64,000 nucleotides of DNA from DASXZH01 sp963829965. Its GTDB lineage: Bacteria > Armatimonadota > Fimbriimonadia > Fimbriimonadales > Fimbriimonadaceae. The DNA lies in contig CAWHLK010000028.1 of assembly GCA_963829965.1 (NCBI GenBank), forward strand, positions 10,357-74,356, written 5' to 3'. A program made the translations under genes and the position numbers. A model generated the notes under the pieces. It made no database searches. It saw only the letters and a list, made by a program, of their open reading frames with translations, and was not told where the DNA came from. Shown one piece after another: positions 61,867 to 64,000 of this stretch (its first letter is position 1; every line of letters begins with the position of its first letter).

Positions 61867-62838
61867 ATGAAACGATCTTTCCTAGGCTTATCAACGGCGT
61901 GCCTTGTGATCGCATTGGCGGGTTGCAATGGTAGTTCCAGCTCCGGCAGCAGCGCGAGCAACGACAACAGCAACAAACCCTTGGTCGCGTTCGCGCAGGC
62001 GAACAGCAAGGATCCCTGGCGGCAGGTTTTCGATAAAGACATCGCCGACGCGGCTAAAAAGCATGGCGATCAGATGAGCTTTGAAGAGCAGCAGGCAGAC
62101 GACGATGTGACCAAACAGATTGGTCAGATTGAGACGCTGATGGTTAAGAAGCCGAAGGTCTTACTGGTGAGCCCAGTCACGGAAGCGGCGGAGCAGGCAG
62201 TGGGAGAAGCCCACGAAGCAGGGGCGCTCGTGGTGCTTTTGGACCGGTCCGTTCCTGGCGATAAGTGGGACGTTTACATCGGCGGCGACAACTACGATAT
62301 CGGGCTCCAGGCGGGCGAGTTCATGGCCAAAAAGCTGGGAGGCAAAGGCACCGTCCTCATGATCCGCGGCATCGCGGACGCAGACCCCACCAAAAAGAGG
62401 GGCGGCGGTTTTATGGATGCGATGAAGAAATACCCTGGCATCACGGTGATCCAAGGTGACGACTGCGGCTATCAGCGAGCCAAAGCAGAAACCTACATGG
62501 AGAACTTCCTGCAGAGCAAAAAGCCGTTCGATGCGGTTTACGCTCATAACGACGAGATGGCGATTGGCGCTTACCTTGCGATGAAAGCGGCGGGCACTCC
62601 CAAGAAGGTCATCGTCAGCATCGACGGCTGCCAAAAAGAAGTGGTGCAGTACATCAAAGATGGAGCGTTGGACGCGACCTTTCGATATCCGCAGCCTGGC
62701 GCCGCGGGAATCGATATCGCCTCGGATTTTCTAAACGGCAAGAAGCCACAGAGCAAGCAAGTGATTTTGCCCACCGAGATTGTCACCAAGGACAACGCGG
62801 ATAAGTATCTCGCCGACCATCCGAATCTTGCCGGATAA
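61867..62838 (+). CDS. Sugar ABC transporter substrate-binding lipoprotein (RbsB family)
   Basis: The protein is 323 residues. A lipoprotein signal ends in VIALAGC at residue 20 and is followed by a Ser/Asn-rich linker. The type-I periplasmic fold is clear: PLVAFAQANSKDPWRQVFDK, IGQIETLMVKKPKVLLVSPV, GALVVLLDRSVPGDKWDVYI and DAVYAHNDEMAIGAYLAMKA. The family members bind ribose, allose, galactose or AI-2. The ligand residues were not assigned. It would deliver its sugar to the permease at 60694. It lacks a good ribosome site, which fits a leaderless start. Confidence 0.9.
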   Translation: MKRSFLGLSTACLVIALAGCNGSSSSGSSASNDNSNKPLVAFAQANSKDPWRQVFDKDIADAAKKHGDQMSFEEQQADDDVTKQIGQIETLMVKKPKVLLVSPVTEAAEQAVGEAHEAGALVVLLDRSVPGDKWDVYIGGDNYDIGLQAGEFMAKKLGGKGTVLMIRGIADADPTKKRGGGFMDAMKKYPGITVIQGDDCGYQRAKAETYMENFLQSKKPFDAVYAHNDEMAIGAYLAMKAAGTPKKVIVSIDGCQKEVVQYIKDGALDATFRYPQPGAAGIDIASDFLNGKKPQSKQVILPTEIVTKDNADKYLADHPNLAG

Positions 62839-62900
62839 GAGTATTGGGGTTCGAGTATTGAGTGTTAAGATCCGGACTCAACACTCAATACTCAACACTT
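62839..62900. repeat. Heptanucleotide inverted repeat with a perfect 14-bp stem
   Basis: Left heptads GAGTATT, GGGGTTC, GAGTATT, GAGTGTT (62839-62866) face right heptads AACACTC, AATACTC, AACACTT (62880-62900). The stretch 62853-62866 is exactly complementary to 62880-62893 over a 13-nt loop. It fills the spacer between convergent stops at 62838 and 62904 and could be a bidirectional terminator, though no U-tract is present. Confidence 0.8.
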
Positions 62901-62903
62901 GAA

Positions 62904-64000
62904 CTAGTCCTTCTTCAACTCGTCGATGATCGGTTGAAGGAAGCCTGCGGCTCTGGGGATTTCCTTTTGGAGGTCTTCAAGGTCAGGAATCACTTCCTTC
63001 ATTTTCCGTTCGGTCACGGTCTGCAGCACGGTTTGGAGAAGCCGGAAGTTGTGTGACTTGAGGGCAGTCCGAACCGCAGCAAGCACGCGGGCGTCGTCGC
63101 CCTTCACTTGGGCGAGAACGCTGATTCCGGCAGCTTGGACGGAGTCCGGCTGCATGTCGTCGAGAGAGGCGAAAACGATATCGTTTGTGCCGGGCTCGTC
63201 GTTCTTCAGGAGCGCACGCAGGGCCGCGCTTCGGACCTGGGTGTTCACTTCTTTACTCGCTTCTTCCTTGATCATCGCTTTGCTGTCCGCGTAGTCCAGG
63301 GTGCCAAGCGCATTGATTGCGGCTGCTTCCTCGGCGTATGGCGTCGTGTCGTTCACGATAGCGGTTAACGCCGAGTTGGTGGCGGGATCGTTTGGCAGCT
63401 GAGAGAGCGCCCTCACCGCATCGGCCCTCCTGGTAAACGAATCGTGCTTCAGTTCTCCCAGCCAAAAGCTTCGCAACTGCGGCCGCTTTAGCTCGGCAAG
63501 CGAGGTGGTGTTGGTTATCGCAGGCTCCCGGCCCTTGTCCGCTTGCAGCATCTTCACAACTGCACTGATGTCGGAGTCCGAGGGCGAGCCTTGGAGCAGC
63601 ATGTTCAAGGCATCCTGCCGGTCCACGCAGTTTGGCGCGTAGCAGGCAATGGTCACCAGTTCGCTCAGCGCCCAAGGCTGCTTGGGGATCTCGCGGACGA
63701 ACTGCTGATCCGCGTCGAACACTACCGCGTCGGGTTTCCCTTCCACCGGAATCTTTACGGTTTGGTCCGCCGAGTTGAGCTCAAATGGGTAGGTCACAGT
63801 TGTGCCATTCGAGTATAGGAGGCCCATTTTTGTGGGCACGTCGTAGATTGGGGCGCCTCTGGAAGTGTCCTGGGTTTGCTTGATGTGAACGATGACATTC
63901 CTGCCGTTTCCGTCGGTGGTCCAACTCCAATCGATGACCGGGTGGCCGGGCTTGAGGATCCACTGGTCGAACCAGGGATGCATGTTGATGCCGGTCGCGT
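62904..64000 (-). CDS. M1-family aminopeptidase-like protein, C-terminal part
   Basis: The frame is open to the window edge, giving the last 365 residues. It begins ATGINMHPWFDQWI, then LKPGHPVIDWSW, the segment that follows the catalytic domain in M1 gluzincins (FFdqWv...GhP). A beta-sandwich continues (NVIVHIKQTQDTSRGAPIYD, ADQTVKIPVEGKPDAVVFDA), then HEAT-like helical repeats to the C-terminus (AAAINALGTLDYADSKAMIK, AALRALLKNDEPGTNDIVFA). The zinc-binding HExxH lies outside the window. M1 enzymes trim N-terminal residues from peptides. Confidence 0.8.
   Translation of the reverse strand, partial: ATGINMHPWFDQWILKPGHPVIDWSWTTDGNGRNVIVHIKQTQDTSRGAPIYDVPTKMGLLYSNGTTVTYPFELNSADQTVKIPVEGKPDAVVFDADQQFVREIPKQPWALSELVTIACYAPNCVDRQDALNMLLQGSPSDSDISAVVKMLQADKGREPAITNTTSLAELKRPQLRSFWLGELKHDSFTRRADAVRALSQLPNDPATNSALTAIVNDTTPYAEEAAAINALGTLDYADSKAMIKEEASKEVNTQVRSAALRALLKNDEPGTNDIVFASLDDMQPDSVQAAGISVLAQVKGDDARVLAAVRTALKSHNFRLLQTVLQTVTERKMKEVIPDLEDLQKEIPRAAGFLQPIIDELKKD

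Noticed and set aside
45281..62838. rbsD and the ribose-type transporter as one operon
   Set aside because: They are 15 kb apart on opposite strands with many unrelated genes between, so a shared pathway is possible but not shown by context.

Overview
The window reads as a mid-GC Gram-negative-type bacterial chromosome segment. It carries an LptC/OstA-type envelope protein, a DUF5916-type predicted outer-membrane barrel protein, the flippase MurJ, a PilC/GspF platform protein, a Tat-exported ferritin-like lipoprotein, FolE2 and SufB. The family mix, the abundance of secreted one-off proteins and the apparently leaderless genes suggest an Armatimonadota (Fimbriimonadia-like) organism. That assignment is an inference from remembered families and was not computed. 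No rRNA, tRNA, CRISPR array, prophage, transposase or plasmid backbone was seen.

Layout. 1-9 kb: start of an acyl-CoA ligase, small secreted proteins, an M15-type peptidase, a CorC/HlyC membrane protein, a tightly packed three-gene sugar operon (class I aldolase, Gfo/Idh dehydrogenase, PfkB kinase), folE2 and a methyltransferase. 8.7-18.4 kb: a PilX-like protein, PilC, a sigma factor fused to a degenerate GGDEF domain, a SARP-like TPR regulator, a PQQ-propeller protein, a ferritin-like protein and a flavin disulfide oxidoreductase. 19-32 kb: SufB, a CYTH phosphohydrolase, a PIG-L protein, a TPR hybrid histidine kinase, a DUF5060-type glycosidase, a redoxin, a NitT/TauT-type ABC transporter with a two-domain permease, and an APH-type kinase. 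32-46 kb: a DsrE protein, the DUF5916 protein, MurJ, a response regulator with a wrecked sensor kinase, an FMN reductase, a VOC protein, an Fpg-like glycosylase, a GT-C membrane protein, an esterase, the OstA-like protein, RbsD and ScoB. 46-64 kb: a GAF sensor, three DUF421/YetF paralogues, a large SBBP/repeat protein, an Eis-like GNAT, YjbQ, a beta-helix protein, Aat, an S10 peptidase, a ribose-type permease and binding protein, and the 3' part of an M1 peptidase.

Three features cut across the window. (1) About 21 single-base indels, mostly in short homopolymers, split 14 otherwise intact genes. They are annotated here as single frameshifted loci, and either assembly error or real decay is possible. 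(2) Spacers hold heptanucleotide repeats of the kinds TTGGGTR and GTGACGS, most in inverted arms, plus an array of eight mini-hairpins at 61662-61853. (3) At least ten start codons lie 5-7 nt downstream of a TANNNT-like -10 hexamer, implying leaderless mRNAs.

The strongest candidate for undescribed biology is the sigma-70/degenerate-GGDEF fusion next to pilC.
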